Source of the DNA: Bacteroidota bacterium
GTDB taxonomy: Bacteria; Bacteroidota; Ignavibacteria; Ignavibacteriales; Melioribacteraceae
DNA: 24,100 nt
NCBI GenBank assembly: GCA_023453125.1
Contig: JAEXUB010000119.1
Span: 1-24,100 of the forward strand
Direction of reading: 5' to 3'
Part shown: positions 14,396 through 22,961 of the stretch, one piece after another
Layout: each line of letters starts with the position of its first letter
Numbering within the stretch: the stretch's first letter is position 1
Notes under the pieces: model-generated
What the model was told of the DNA's origin: nothing
Database searches by the model: none
Seen by the model: only the letters and a program-made list of their open reading frames with translations
Made by a program: the position numbers and the translations under genes

Positions 14396-14968
14396 ATGGA
14401 ACTGTTAATTATTTTTATTTCTGCGGCTGTAGTAAATAATTTTGTGCTATCCTACTTCCTTGGGATCTGCCCTTTTATAGGAGTTTCGAACAAAACATCC
14501 TCTGCCCTTTCTATGGGAATGGCTACCACATTTGTGATGGTACTTACTGCAATTGTAAGCTGGTTATTGTGGAATCTTATTCTTGTCCCTTACAAAATGG
14601 AATTTCTTCAGATCCCCTCATTTATTCTTGTAATTGCAGCACTGGTACAATTTGTAGAAATGGTAATTAAAAAGGTAAGCCAGCCATTATATAGAGCGCT
14701 TGGAATATTTCTCCCTCTTATAACCACAAACTGTGCTATTCTTGGCCTTGCACTCCTCCTTACTATGAGAGAATATAACTTTATGGAAAGCATAGTATTC
14801 GGATTGGGAGCAGGAGCAGGTTTTACAATGGCTTTATTCATTATGGCCGGCATAAGGGAGGAACTGGAACTTACTGACATTCCCAAACCATTCAGAGGGG
14901 CCCCTATAACCCTTATTACTGCCGGAATTCTGGCGCTAGCTTTTATGGGCTTTGCAGGAATGATTTAA
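14396..14968 (+). CDS. rnfA: RnfA, membrane subunit of the Rnf complex
   Basis: RnfA pairs with RnfE in inverted topology in the membrane. The 190 residues hold six hydrophobic helices. NNFVLSYFLGICPFIGVS (about 14-31) carries the first conserved cysteine and FLPLITTNCAILGLAL (about 103-118) the second; GIREELE lies near 151. Length and motifs are standard. The ATG follows the rnfE stop with no gap, and AGGAGG lies within the end of rnfE, so translation is coupled. Order C-D-G-E-A up to here matches the Rnf operons of clostridia and acetogens. Confidence 0.97.
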   Translation: MELLIIFISAAVVNNFVLSYFLGICPFIGVSNKTSSALSMGMATTFVMVLTAIVSWLLWNLILVPYKMEFLQIPSFILVIAALVQFVEMVIKKVSQPLYRALGIFLPLITTNCAILGLALLLTMREYNFMESIVFGLGAGAGFTMALFIMAGIREELELTDIPKPFRGAPITLITAGILALAFMGFAGMI

Positions 14969-14970
14969 AG

Positions 14971-15948
14971 ATGAAAATTACGGCTAAAATAATATTAATC
15001 TTCTTTTCTTCCCTTTTATTCGTTTCATGCAGCGATTCATCACAATCTATTGTGAAGCGCACTACTATTGTAATGGGTTCTACAATTGAAATTCAGGCAA
15101 ACAGCCCTGATGCAGAGAAGACGAACCAGGCAATTTCCGAAGCATTTGAAGAAGCGAAAAGAATTGACACTTTGTTTTCTACTTATATCAAGGGAAACAA
15201 TATGTGGAAAATAAACAACAATCCAGAAGAAAAAATAGCTGTCAACAGTGAAACATTCCTTCTTCTTAAGAAATCGGAACATTTCTGGAAAGTAACTAAT
15301 GGTGCATTCGATACTGCAATAGGTAAAATAATAGAACTAATAGGGTTTGACAAGAATTCCCCTTCCATTCCATCGCCTGCTGATGTATTAAAGGCTCTGG
15401 AAAATGTCGGATGGAAGAGAATAAAACTTGAAGAGCCCGACATTCTTATTAAACCCGGTAATGTTAAAATCAGTTTTAATGCCATAGTTCCCGGTTACGC
15501 AGCCGACATGTGCGCTAAAGTATTAGAGAAAAGAGGAATTACCGATTACATGATAAATGCAGGAGGAGAAATTTTCTGCAGAGGAAGAGAATGGAAAATC
15601 GGGATACAACATCCAAGAGTTGAAAACGAGCTCTTGGGAACAATTATTGCCGATGGTTTTGGAATTGCGACTTCCGGAGATTATCAGCAGTATTTCAAAA
15701 AAGAAGGAAAAAGATTCACACATATATTCAATCCTGCAACAGGCTATCCGGCAAACGAATGTGAAGCTGTTACAATAATTGCTCCAGATGCTCTCACAGC
15801 CGATGCCTTATCTACCGGCATTTTTGCTCTTGGACCCGAAAAAGGGATTGAACTTTTAGAAAAATTAGATAACGTAGAAGGAATAATAGTAGACACTGCC
15901 GGATCAATCCATCAGTCATCCGGCTTTAAAAATTTCTTAAAGAGGTAA
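14971..15948 (+). CDS. apbE: FAD:protein FMN transferase (ApbE), lipoprotein
   Basis: ApbE cuts FAD and attaches FMN to a threonine of target proteins such as RnfD and RnfG, outside the cytoplasmic membrane. The 325 residues begin with a lipoprotein signal peptide whose lipobox FVSC places the lipid cysteine at residue 20. Family motifs follow: TTIVMGSTIEI (about 31-41), GAFDTAIGKIIELIGF (about 112-127), FNAIVPGYAADMC in the place of the usual GIAKGYAVD, MINAGGEIFCRG, GIATSGDYQQYF, FTHIFNPATGYP and DALSTGIFALG. The Lys of the usual AKGY motif is Pro here, a possible oddity. It sits between rnfA and rnfB with 2-base gaps, so its targets are almost certainly the RnfD/RnfG of this operon. Confidence 0.93.
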   Translation: MKITAKIILIFFSSLLFVSCSDSSQSIVKRTTIVMGSTIEIQANSPDAEKTNQAISEAFEEAKRIDTLFSTYIKGNNMWKINNNPEEKIAVNSETFLLLKKSEHFWKVTNGAFDTAIGKIIELIGFDKNSPSIPSPADVLKALENVGWKRIKLEEPDILIKPGNVKISFNAIVPGYAADMCAKVLEKRGITDYMINAGGEIFCRGREWKIGIQHPRVENELLGTIIADGFGIATSGDYQQYFKKEGKRFTHIFNPATGYPANECEAVTIIAPDALTADALSTGIFALGPEKGIELLEKLDNVEGIIVDTAGSIHQSSGFKNFLKR

Positions 15949-15950
15949 AA

Positions 15951-16766
15951 ATGGAAATAGGAATTATTCTTGCGGTAGTAACGATGGGAGGATTAGGTAT
16001 GGTTCTCGCAGGAGGATTGGCAATAGCCGATAAAAAACTGCGTGTAGAAGAAAATCCTCTAATTGCAGAAATAAACGAAATTCTTCCCAATGCAAATTGC
16101 GGCGGGTGCGGTAAGGCAGGCTGTTACGATTTTGCTGTTAATGTGGTTGAGGGAAAAGTACCCGTCACAGGATGTCCAGTAGGCGGTTCGGAAACAGCAG
16201 TTAAAATTGCAGAAATTATGGGTGTTGAAGCCGGCGAAACAGTTAAACAAATTCCAATTCTCTTATGCAGAGGAGGAAACAGCGAAGCAGTGCGAAAAAT
16301 GGCTGATTATTACGGCCCTTTAAGCTGCAAAGCCATGCATATAGTATCGGGCGGAGACAAACTATGTTATTACGGATGCCTTGGCGGAGGAGACTGCGAA
16401 ACGGCGTGCCCCTTTGGAGCAATGATTATGACAGATAACGGACTCCCGCACGTAATTGAAGAGCTTTGTACCGGATGCGGATTATGTGTTAAAGCATGCC
16501 CCAGAAATGTTCTTGAGTTGCACCCGGTTGACAGAGAAGTCTTTGTATTCTGCAGAAACCAGGATGATCCAAAGCGTTCAAAAGAGGTTTGTGCAGTGGC
16601 TTGTGTAGGATGCGGTATTTGCGCCCGCAAATCGGAAGGTGGTGTTGTTATGGAGAGAAATTTAGGTAAAGTTGTTCATGAATTATTTGATGAATCAAAA
16701 ATTCCTTTTGATAAATGCTCCACCGGTGCAATTAATTATAAAAAAAATAAGATGTTTATTAACTGA
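15951..16766 (+). CDS. rnfB: RnfB, iron-sulfur subunit of the Rnf complex
   Basis: RnfB is the ferredoxin-interacting subunit, anchored by an N-terminal helix (about 4-24). Its 271 residues carry a four-cysteine cluster motif CGGCGKAGC plus Cys75 (cysteines 50, 53, 58, 75), a CYYGCLGGGDCETACP motif near 138, a ferredoxin motif CTGCGLCVKACP (about 172-183), and a further CVGCGIC near 216. This many-cluster type is the longer RnfB of anaerobes rather than the short RsxB of E. coli. The gene follows apbE by 2 bases, with AGAGG inside the end of apbE, and its stop overlaps the next start (TGATG). Its place at the end, after apbE, differs from operons where rnfB comes first. Confidence 0.95.
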   Translation: MEIGIILAVVTMGGLGMVLAGGLAIADKKLRVEENPLIAEINEILPNANCGGCGKAGCYDFAVNVVEGKVPVTGCPVGGSETAVKIAEIMGVEAGETVKQIPILLCRGGNSEAVRKMADYYGPLSCKAMHIVSGGDKLCYYGCLGGGDCETACPFGAMIMTDNGLPHVIEELCTGCGLCVKACPRNVLELHPVDREVFVFCRNQDDPKRSKEVCAVACVGCGICARKSEGGVVMERNLGKVVHELFDESKIPFDKCSTGAINYKKNKMFIN

Positions 16767-17206
16767 TGAATAGTGAAATTATAATAGAAGAAGGACTTGT
16801 TGTTTCGGTTGAAGGTAATATTGCAAATATTGCTGTTAACCGGAATGAAGGATGCGACGAATGCCATGCAAAAATTGTATGCAAACCGGCATCGGGAAAG
16901 GAAAATATTATAAATGCAATTGATACGTTAGGTGTTAAACCTGGAATGAAAGTCAGGTTTGAAATTAAAGGAGGCGCCCTTTTGGGCGCTTCTTTCAATC
17001 TTTATTTGATACCCCTAATACTCCTGATGGTTGGAATCTTCCTCGGCATGTCTTTATTTTCGGTCTATAAAGGGAAAGAGCTTTATTCCTTTATTTTCGG
17101 GATTGTACTGATAATTATTTATTTCCTGCTTCAATACGGAAAAAACAGAAAGAATAGGGAATATTATAATCTGCCCAAAATAATATCGATAATTAAAGAA
17201 AATTAA
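16766..17206 (+). CDS. RseC/MucC-like membrane protein
   Basis: The 146 residues look like the RseC family: an N-terminal soluble part beginning EEGLVVSVEGNIANIAVNRNEGCDECHAKIVC with cysteines at about 30, 33 and 39, then two transmembrane helices (about 73-95 and 101-121) and a short basic tail. RseC relatives often accompany Rnf genes; in E. coli RseC works with the Rsx complex to reduce SoxR and affects the sigma-E pathway. Its biochemical role is unclear; a link to Rnf assembly or redox sensing is inferred from context. The start overlaps the rnfB stop by 1 base. Only 3 bases separate its stop from the convergent gene, and no terminator is visible between them. Confidence 0.8.
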   Translation: MNSEIIIEEGLVVSVEGNIANIAVNRNEGCDECHAKIVCKPASGKENIINAIDTLGVKPGMKVRFEIKGGALLGASFNLYLIPLILLMVGIFLGMSLFSVYKGKELYSFIFGIVLIIIYFLLQYGKNRKNREYYNLPKIISIIKEN

Positions 17207-17209
17207 ATT

Positions 17210-17764
17210 TTACTTTTTCTCCCCAGTTTCATTGACCAGATATAGTTTATTGTCCTCCAGTCTATAAATAAAAGGGGCAACCAGAATATTGGGGTATCTT
17301 CTTCTAAGTCTTTTTACTTCGCTCAAAACGAAATCAATTTCATTCTCAATTTCGAACATTGGTGCAAAATTCATAAAATGCTCTTCGGCAGCTGTTTCGG
17401 TCCATCCCGCGTTATTTACAAGTCCCGCAATAAACTGCTCTTTACGCGCAACCAGATTGACCATAGCGCAATGTGTATGCCCAATTAGAGCAATTGCCTT
17501 TGCACCTCCAACCGAAAGAGCATATGAGACTTTAAATTCGCTGTACCGGAGATTAGCTCCCCCGGAACGGATTATAAAAGCAAAATTATCAGGAATATGC
17601 AGATGCTTTCTATTGTCCATGCACATACCAATCAGAAGACTTGCTGAGTCATATTTTTCATATTGACGGTTAAGGTTATGGTACTCCAGAAGAAGCCCTA
17701 TCGGGCTTTCTTTATATTTAGAGGGGATGTCTTCAATTGAATTTACTGCAATTAATCTTTCCAT
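17210..17764 (-). CDS. Small beta-carbonic-anhydrase-like protein
   Basis: The 184 residues carry the zinc-site pattern of beta-carbonic anhydrases: CMDNR (Cys48, Asp50, Arg52) and HTHC (His96, Cys99), joined by RSGGANLRYSEFKVSYALSVGGAK, the typical middle of these enzymes. Cys-His-Cys would bind zinc, with Asp-Arg as the gating pair. The protein would interconvert CO2 and bicarbonate in the cytosol. It has no signal peptide. HTHC lacks the glycine that usually follows the second cysteine, and the protein is shorter than many family members, so activity is plausible but not certain. The ATG has AAGGG 5 bases upstream. It converges on the Rnf operon and lies 113 bases from the Wzi gene; no clear promoter was found. 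Confidence 0.8.
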   Translation of the reverse strand: MERLIAVNSIEDIPSKYKESPIGLLLEYHNLNRQYEKYDSASLLIGMCMDNRKHLHIPDNFAFIIRSGGANLRYSEFKVSYALSVGGAKAIALIGHTHCAMVNLVARKEQFIAGLVNNAGWTETAAEEHFMNFAPMFEIENEIDFVLSEVKRLRRRYPNILVAPFIYRLEDNKLYLVNETGEKK

Positions 17765-17877
17765 AATTCCCTTTTATTTCTATTTGAACAAACAGGATAT
17801 GAATATAATTCCCAATGATTCAATTTCAAATACCTTTAATAAGAAAATTTGAAGGGCCAAATACTTAATTCAGCCGG

Positions 17878-19548
17878 CTAAAAATCTACACCGGCAGTTA
17901 AATAAATTATATTGTTATTTACTGATTTGTTGAGGTAAATTAAATCCCTCATTTCCCTGCTGAATTGGAACATAAGATAAAATTGCCTGACGGGCTCAAA
18001 ATAGAGATTAAAAGTGAGAGTATTAGTATTGTATCTATTCCCTTTAAGGAATTCAGGAAGAAATAGAAGATCTCCGTCCCCTCTCAGAATATCTCCCCCG
18101 TAATTATGAATCATTTCATTCCTGTTATTAATTACATATCCGTCGGCACCTCTTACTGCAGAAAACAGGGCAGACAAACGAAACCTTTGAGAGATATTGT
18201 AATCCAGCTTGAGGGCAATTTCATCGGAATTAGGCTGAAGGTGATGTCCCAGAGGCCAATTCCAGTGAGTATAATTTACTTTATTAGTACGGTGAGTATA
18301 AACATAAGGATTTATCCTTGTATATTCCCCGGCAAATGTGAGATTAGGAATTGTAAGGAATTCATTCCATAATAGACCTGTCTGAAAGCCGAACCGGTTA
18401 TCCCGCAGCGATTCTTCTCCAAATAAAGTCCTGAAATCAAGGTCGTCAATCAAGAGAGTACCCTGCAGTGCGAGATTATTGAATGGTATTATCTCAAAAT
18501 TGAAGCCAAGAATAGCGTTGTTGTCATTATCATTCTGGCTGGAAAAATCTGCTGAAATGAGAAAACTCACTGGATTGAGATATGTAAAACTAAGAGACCT
18601 GTCGGCAATAATAATTGTCTCAAAAACGCTGAAATTGAATCTTTCAAAATTAAAGGAAAGGTTATTACTCACAATATTTTTAGACTCGACAGCTCTTCCA
18701 AGTGAATCACCTTTCACATTTCCGTAATAAAACGAGTAACTGATAGATTTATAATTCAAATCGAGCTTTAAGAAATCGAAAGGTACAGCATTGCCTGTTA
18801 AAAACATCTTATCAATATAACCGTAGCCGTAATTTAAGGACTCTCTCCCCAGAGTCAGAGCAAACCAATTATTCTCGGTAGCATATCTAAGGTACCCTTC
18901 GAAAGAATCGTAATATTTTTCATTTTTAAACTTTACATTTGAACTTAGTTTAGGATCTCTGGCCATGGCCTCAAGCCTGTCATAATCTCCACCGGCAATC
19001 TGCTGACCGTTCGACAAACGAAGGCTGAAACCGACATTATTAAAGAGTGTCCCGCGGAAACGCATCCCCAATTCACCGAGAATCAGCGACCTTTCGCTAT
19101 CGTTAATATTAAAATTGCGGTATGAAATTGAGGCCTGCCCGTCCACATAAAAATTTACATTTTCATCATTATACTTATATAAATGCTTTACCCGGTCGTT
19201 ATCTAATATCCCGGCGATAGAAGGAGAATTAAGGAATCCGTAATGAAGAGAATCAGAACCGGGGCGGTCTGGAGTGAATTCGGACAAGTATTCTGAGAGG
19301 ATTTTTTTGTCTACGTCCGAAAGAGAATTTTTCGCAAAATCAATTCTTGAAAGATAACCTTGAACGGTTTTACGGTCCAGCGGCAAATTAACACTGTTAT
19401 AGTTTAAAATAACACTCTTAATCTGCATCCTTTTAAGAAAATTATAGACCGGATGGTTTGCGGGAACTAATTCCGCCTGAGAGAAGATTTCTCCTGCTGA
19501 CAAAAGTAAGATTAAAAGAAACAGGAGTTCCCTTAATCTATATTTCAT
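17878..19548 (-). CDS. Outer-membrane beta-barrel of the capsule assembly Wzi family
   Basis: The 556 residues begin with a signal peptide (about 1-23, basic start, leucine-rich core, cut near FSQA). The rest alternates short polar and aromatic segments like a beta-barrel and ends in AGVDF, with a terminal phenylalanine as usual for BAM substrates. Segments such as LGRESLNYGYGYIDKMFL (about 234-251), FTYLNPVSFL (about 322-331) and NWPLGHHLQPNSDEIAL (about 428-444) recall Wzi-family barrels of Bacteroidota, which help to hold capsular polysaccharide on the cell surface. It is the last gene after gmd (1-base gap), so it is probably expressed with the sugar genes. The family call is by eye; a general porin-like barrel is the alternative. 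Confidence 0.78.
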   Translation of the reverse strand: MKYRLRELLFLLILLLSAGEIFSQAELVPANHPVYNFLKRMQIKSVILNYNSVNLPLDRKTVQGYLSRIDFAKNSLSDVDKKILSEYLSEFTPDRPGSDSLHYGFLNSPSIAGILDNDRVKHLYKYNDENVNFYVDGQASISYRNFNINDSERSLILGELGMRFRGTLFNNVGFSLRLSNGQQIAGGDYDRLEAMARDPKLSSNVKFKNEKYYDSFEGYLRYATENNWFALTLGRESLNYGYGYIDKMFLTGNAVPFDFLKLDLNYKSISYSFYYGNVKGDSLGRAVESKNIVSNNLSFNFERFNFSVFETIIIADRSLSFTYLNPVSFLISADFSSQNDNDNNAILGFNFEIIPFNNLALQGTLLIDDLDFRTLFGEESLRDNRFGFQTGLLWNEFLTIPNLTFAGEYTRINPYVYTHRTNKVNYTHWNWPLGHHLQPNSDEIALKLDYNISQRFRLSALFSAVRGADGYVINNRNEMIHNYGGDILRGDGDLLFLPEFLKGNRYNTNTLTFNLYFEPVRQFYLMFQFSREMRDLIYLNKSVNNNIIYLTAGVDF

Positions 19549-19549
19549 A

Positions 19550-20653
19550 TTAATATCCTCTTATTATGACCTTTTCAAAATCGGCTTCAGCCATAAGTTT
19601 AGCAAGCTGGTTAAATTTTGTCTTAGCGCTCCAGCCGAGCAGTTTTTCAGCTTTTTCCGGATTTCCAATGAGCAAATCAACTTCCGTTGGTCTGTAATAT
19701 CCCCCAGAAACTTTAACAAGAACATCACCTTTCTTAATGGGAGCAGCCAGATTTTTATTCTTTGCAACAACCGGATTTCTGTCCAGATCAATATTCTTTA
19801 CAATTCCAACTTCGTTATCATTAGCCCCTTTCCACTCAAGATCAATTCCCAAGACCGAAAAAGCGGCTTCGGTAAATTCCCGTACAGTGTGAGTTTCACC
19901 TGTGGCAATGACAAAATCATCCGCTTTTTCATATTGAAGTATTTTCCACATCGCTTCGCAATATTCAGGTGCATATCCCCAATCCCTTTTTGCGTCAAGA
20001 TTGCCGAGTACCAGCAGTTCTTCTTTGCCAAGCAATATTCTTGCGGCTGACCGGGTAATTTTTCTTGTTACAAAGGTTTCCCCTCTTCTAGGCGATTCAT
20101 GATTGAAGAGAATTCCATTTGAGGCAAAAACTCCATATGCTTCCCTGTAGTTTACAATTATCCAATATGCATATAATTTAGCCACACCATATGGAGACCT
20201 GGGATAAAAAGGGGTTTTTTCGGTCTGAGGAACTTCCTGCACTTTACCGAAAAGTTCGCTTGTGGATGCCTGATAAAATTTTGTCCTGCCCAGTCCTGTT
20301 TCCTTCATAGCGTCAATAAATCGGAGAGTTCCTAAAGCATCTACCTGAGCAGTATAATCGGGGATTTCGAATGAAGCCTTTACGTGGCTCTGAGCAGCAA
20401 GATTATAAATTTCATCGGGACCAATTTTTTCGAGAAGCCGGTTTAAGCTGCTGGTATCTACCACATCGCCGTAGTGCAGGAACAGTTTTCTATCTAATAT
20501 TTCTTTATTGTTATACAAGTGGTCAATCCTGCCGGTATTGAAAGAACTGCTTTTTCTAATTATTCCGTGTACTTCATATCCTTTGGAAAGAAGCAATTCA
20601 GTAAGATAACTCCCGTCCTGCCCGGTTATTCCGGTAATTAAAGCCTTTTTCAT
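19550..20653 (-). CDS. gmd: GDP-mannose 4,6-dehydratase
   Basis: Gmd turns GDP-D-mannose into GDP-4-keto-6-deoxymannose, the first step to GDP-L-fucose. The 367 residues form an extended short-chain dehydrogenase fold with the NADP motif GITGQDG (8-14), STSELFG (130-136; Thr131 and Glu133 in catalytic places), and YGVAK (Tyr155, Lys159). NHESPRRGETFVTRKIT (about 184-200) is the family fingerprint, and RDWGYAPEYCEAMW marks the substrate region. The length is normal. Its start overlaps the fcl stop by 4 bases (ATGA), and fcl encodes the next enzyme of the pathway. Confidence 0.97.
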   Translation of the reverse strand: MKKALITGITGQDGSYLTELLLSKGYEVHGIIRKSSSFNTGRIDHLYNNKEILDRKLFLHYGDVVDTSSLNRLLEKIGPDEIYNLAAQSHVKASFEIPDYTAQVDALGTLRFIDAMKETGLGRTKFYQASTSELFGKVQEVPQTEKTPFYPRSPYGVAKLYAYWIIVNYREAYGVFASNGILFNHESPRRGETFVTRKITRSAARILLGKEELLVLGNLDAKRDWGYAPEYCEAMWKILQYEKADDFVIATGETHTVREFTEAAFSVLGIDLEWKGANDNEVGIVKNIDLDRNPVVAKNKNLAAPIKKGDVLVKVSGGYYRPTEVDLLIGNPEKAEKLLGWSAKTKFNQLAKLMAEADFEKVIIRGY

Positions 20654-21606
20654 CGAATCCCTTTTAAATACTTATTAATATACCAAGAGTATGTTTTTTC
20701 TATTCCCTCTTTTAATTCTGTTGAGTATTTCCAACCAAGATTATTTATTCTTGAAACGTCCAGTAATTTTTTGGGAGTCCCATCCGGTTTTGATGAATCA
20801 TAAGCAACATCCCCCTTATATCCTGTTACTCCTGCTATAATTTCCTGAAGTCCATTAATGGAAATATCCGTTCCGCTTCCGATATTGAGATGAGATATAC
20901 CGAGACTGTAAATATCCTCGGCATTAACTCTCTCCATTACAAAGCGGACAGCATCCGCCAAATCTTCCACGTATAAAAATTCTCTTTCGGGCCTACCGGT
21001 ACCCCAAATTACTACTTTTTCCCCTGTTTCAGCCGCATTATGAAATTTTCTTATCAAAGCCGGAAGTACATGTGAAGAATTAAGGTCAAAATTATCATTA
21101 GGACCGTATAAATTGCACGGCATTACGGAAATAAAATTAGAGCCATATTGCCTGTAATAGCTTTCACACAGCTTAATACCGGCTATTTTAGCAATTGCGT
21201 AAGGTTCATTTGTGAACTCAAGTTTTCCGTCAAGAAGATATTCTTCCTTAATGGGCTGAGGGGCAAACTTAGGGTAAATACAGGAACTGCCGAGAAAAAC
21301 CACTTTCTCTGACTTGTATTTAAATGAAGCCTGGATGATATTAGATTCAATCATCAGGTTTTTATAAATAAAGTCTGCCCTGAATGTATTATTGGCCAAA
21401 ATACCACCTACTTTCGCTGCTGCAATAATCACTATCCCGGGCTTTTCCGAAGCGAAAAAATCTTCAACATCCTTCTGCACGGTTAAATCGAGTTCTTCCC
21501 TGCTCCTTGTAACTATATTTTTATATCCCGCAGCGAGCAATACATTGAGGATGGCCGAACCGACCATCCCTTTGTGTCCTGCTATGAATATTTTCCTGTT
21601 TACCAT
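20650..21606 (-). CDS. fcl: GDP-L-fucose synthase
   Basis: Fcl (WcaG) epimerises and reduces GDP-4-keto-6-deoxymannose to GDP-L-fucose with NADPH. The 318 residues show the nucleotide motif GHKGMVG (10-16), SSC at 107-109, the Tyr136/Lys140 pair in PYAIAK, and His179 in NSSHVLP. These fall at the same positions as the catalytic Ser107, Cys109, Tyr136, Lys140 and His179 of the E. coli enzyme as I recall them. NLYGPNDNFD and WGTGRPEREFLYVEDLA are further family signatures. It lies 6 bases after the aminotransferase gene and overlaps gmd. Confidence 0.97.
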   Translation of the reverse strand: MVNRKIFIAGHKGMVGSAILNVLLAAGYKNIVTRSREELDLTVQKDVEDFFASEKPGIVIIAAAKVGGILANNTFRADFIYKNLMIESNIIQASFKYKSEKVVFLGSSCIYPKFAPQPIKEEYLLDGKLEFTNEPYAIAKIAGIKLCESYYRQYGSNFISVMPCNLYGPNDNFDLNSSHVLPALIRKFHNAAETGEKVVIWGTGRPEREFLYVEDLADAVRFVMERVNAEDIYSLGISHLNIGSGTDISINGLQEIIAGVTGYKGDVAYDSSKPDGTPKKLLDVSRINNLGWKYSTELKEGIEKTYSWYINKYLKGIR

Positions 21607-21612
21607 CTAAGA

Positions 21613-22779
21613 CTATTTCTTAATGAATTCTGCAATTGATTCCGCAACGTATCTCAAATGCTCCTCAGTCAATTCAGGATAAATGGGAAGCGCAAGAGAT
21701 GCAGCTGCGGCTGAATTAGAATGCGGGAAGGAATTATTGTCATAATTCAAATATGCAAAACATTCCTGCTGATGGAATGGAACCGGATAATAAATTGCGC
21801 ACCCGATATCTTTTGTTTTCAGATGTTCCATCAGTTTATCCCTTTCCTGCACCCTGATAATAAACTGATTATAAATATGGTAGTTTCTATGTCCTGTTTC
21901 CTTATAAACCGGTCTTGGGACCAAAATTTTATTTTTATCGTCATATTCAAGTCTGCCTGCTTCTTCTGCAAGGCCAAATTCCTTAAAAAGTTCAAGATAC
22001 TTTTCTGCATTTCTTTGTCTTCCGGCAGTCCATGCGTCAAGATGCGGCAGTTTAACGTTTAATACGGCGGCCTGAAGGGCATCAATCCTGAAATTGCCCC
22101 CAATTACTTTATGATAGTACATTTTTTCACCCCCGTGAACTCTCTTAATTCTAAGCTGATAAGCCAGATCATCGTCATTAGTCGAAACCAGCCCGGCATC
22201 TCCGAAAGCACCTAAATTTTTACTCGGGAAGAAAGACCAGCATCCGATATGCCCGATAGTACCAACCATCTTACCGTCTTTGTACTGAGTGCCTATAGCC
22301 TGTGCTGCATCTTCAATTACCGGAATTCCAAATTCCTTCGAAATAGCCATAATCGGCTCCATGTCAGCACTCTGTCCATAAAGATGCACAGGAATGATTG
22401 CCTTGGTTTTCTTTGTAATTTTCTTCCTGATATCTTCCGGATTAATATTAAAAGTAACCGGATCGATGTCTGTAAAAACCGGTACAGCATTCATTCTGGC
22501 AACAACTCCGGCAGTAGCAAAAAATGAATAGGTCGGTAGTATCACTTCGTCCCCCGGTTTTATATCGAGAGCCATAAGTGCCAGGAGAATTGCATCGGTA
22601 CCGGATGAAACACCAATAACATGCTTGCATCCAAGGTAGGCAGCCATAGATTCTTCTAATTTGGTTACTTCTGGTCCAAGAATAAAATACTGCGATTCTA
22701 CAACACTGCTAATCTTCTCATCAATTTCTTTTTTAATTGACTGATACTGAATTTTGAGGTCTAATAATGGGACTTTCAT
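21613..22779 (-). CDS. DegT/DnrJ/EryC1-type sugar aminotransferase (WbpE/WlbC-like)
   Basis: A 388-residue PLP enzyme of the sugar aminotransferase family. SSGTDAILLAL (58-68) binds the cofactor phosphate, EDAAQ (156-160) carries the pyridine-binding Asp157, and FFPSKNLGAFGDAG holds the PLP lysine at 187. GGNFRIDALQAAVL and CAIYYPVPFHQQECF are typical. Together with the neighbouring acetyltransferase and Gfo/Idh dehydrogenase, it most likely aminates C3 of a 3-keto UDP-GlcNAc uronic acid, as WbpE does. The substrate is inferred from the neighbours; the family covers many sugars. About 180 gene-free bases separate it from the acetyltransferase gene, so it could have its own promoter, but I see no clear one. 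AAGGA lies before the ATG. Confidence 0.9.
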   Translation of the reverse strand: MKVPLLDLKIQYQSIKKEIDEKISSVVESQYFILGPEVTKLEESMAAYLGCKHVIGVSSGTDAILLALMALDIKPGDEVILPTYSFFATAGVVARMNAVPVFTDIDPVTFNINPEDIRKKITKKTKAIIPVHLYGQSADMEPIMAISKEFGIPVIEDAAQAIGTQYKDGKMVGTIGHIGCWSFFPSKNLGAFGDAGLVSTNDDDLAYQLRIKRVHGGEKMYYHKVIGGNFRIDALQAAVLNVKLPHLDAWTAGRQRNAEKYLELFKEFGLAEEAGRLEYDDKNKILVPRPVYKETGHRNYHIYNQFIIRVQERDKLMEHLKTKDIGCAIYYPVPFHQQECFAYLNYDNNSFPHSNSAAAASLALPIYPELTEEHLRYVAESIAEFIKK

Positions 22780-22961
22780 TTTATTTTCCTTGTTCTGGTT
22801 CCAATGGCAATATTAGTTTTTTAATAATTTATTCAAGAAATTTAATCAAAAGATTGTTTATTTGTACAATCCCGCAAATGAAAAATAATTAAGAATTGAG
22901 TTCTAAAAGGGAGGCTTTAAGAGGTATCAGTAATCTGACTGGGTTTGTTTCAAAAGCCGGT

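Noticed and set aside
22780..22961. Promoter or small RNA in the gap before the aminotransferase gene
   Set aside because: No TAnnTTTG element with a spaced TTG and no convincing hairpin plus T-run was found.
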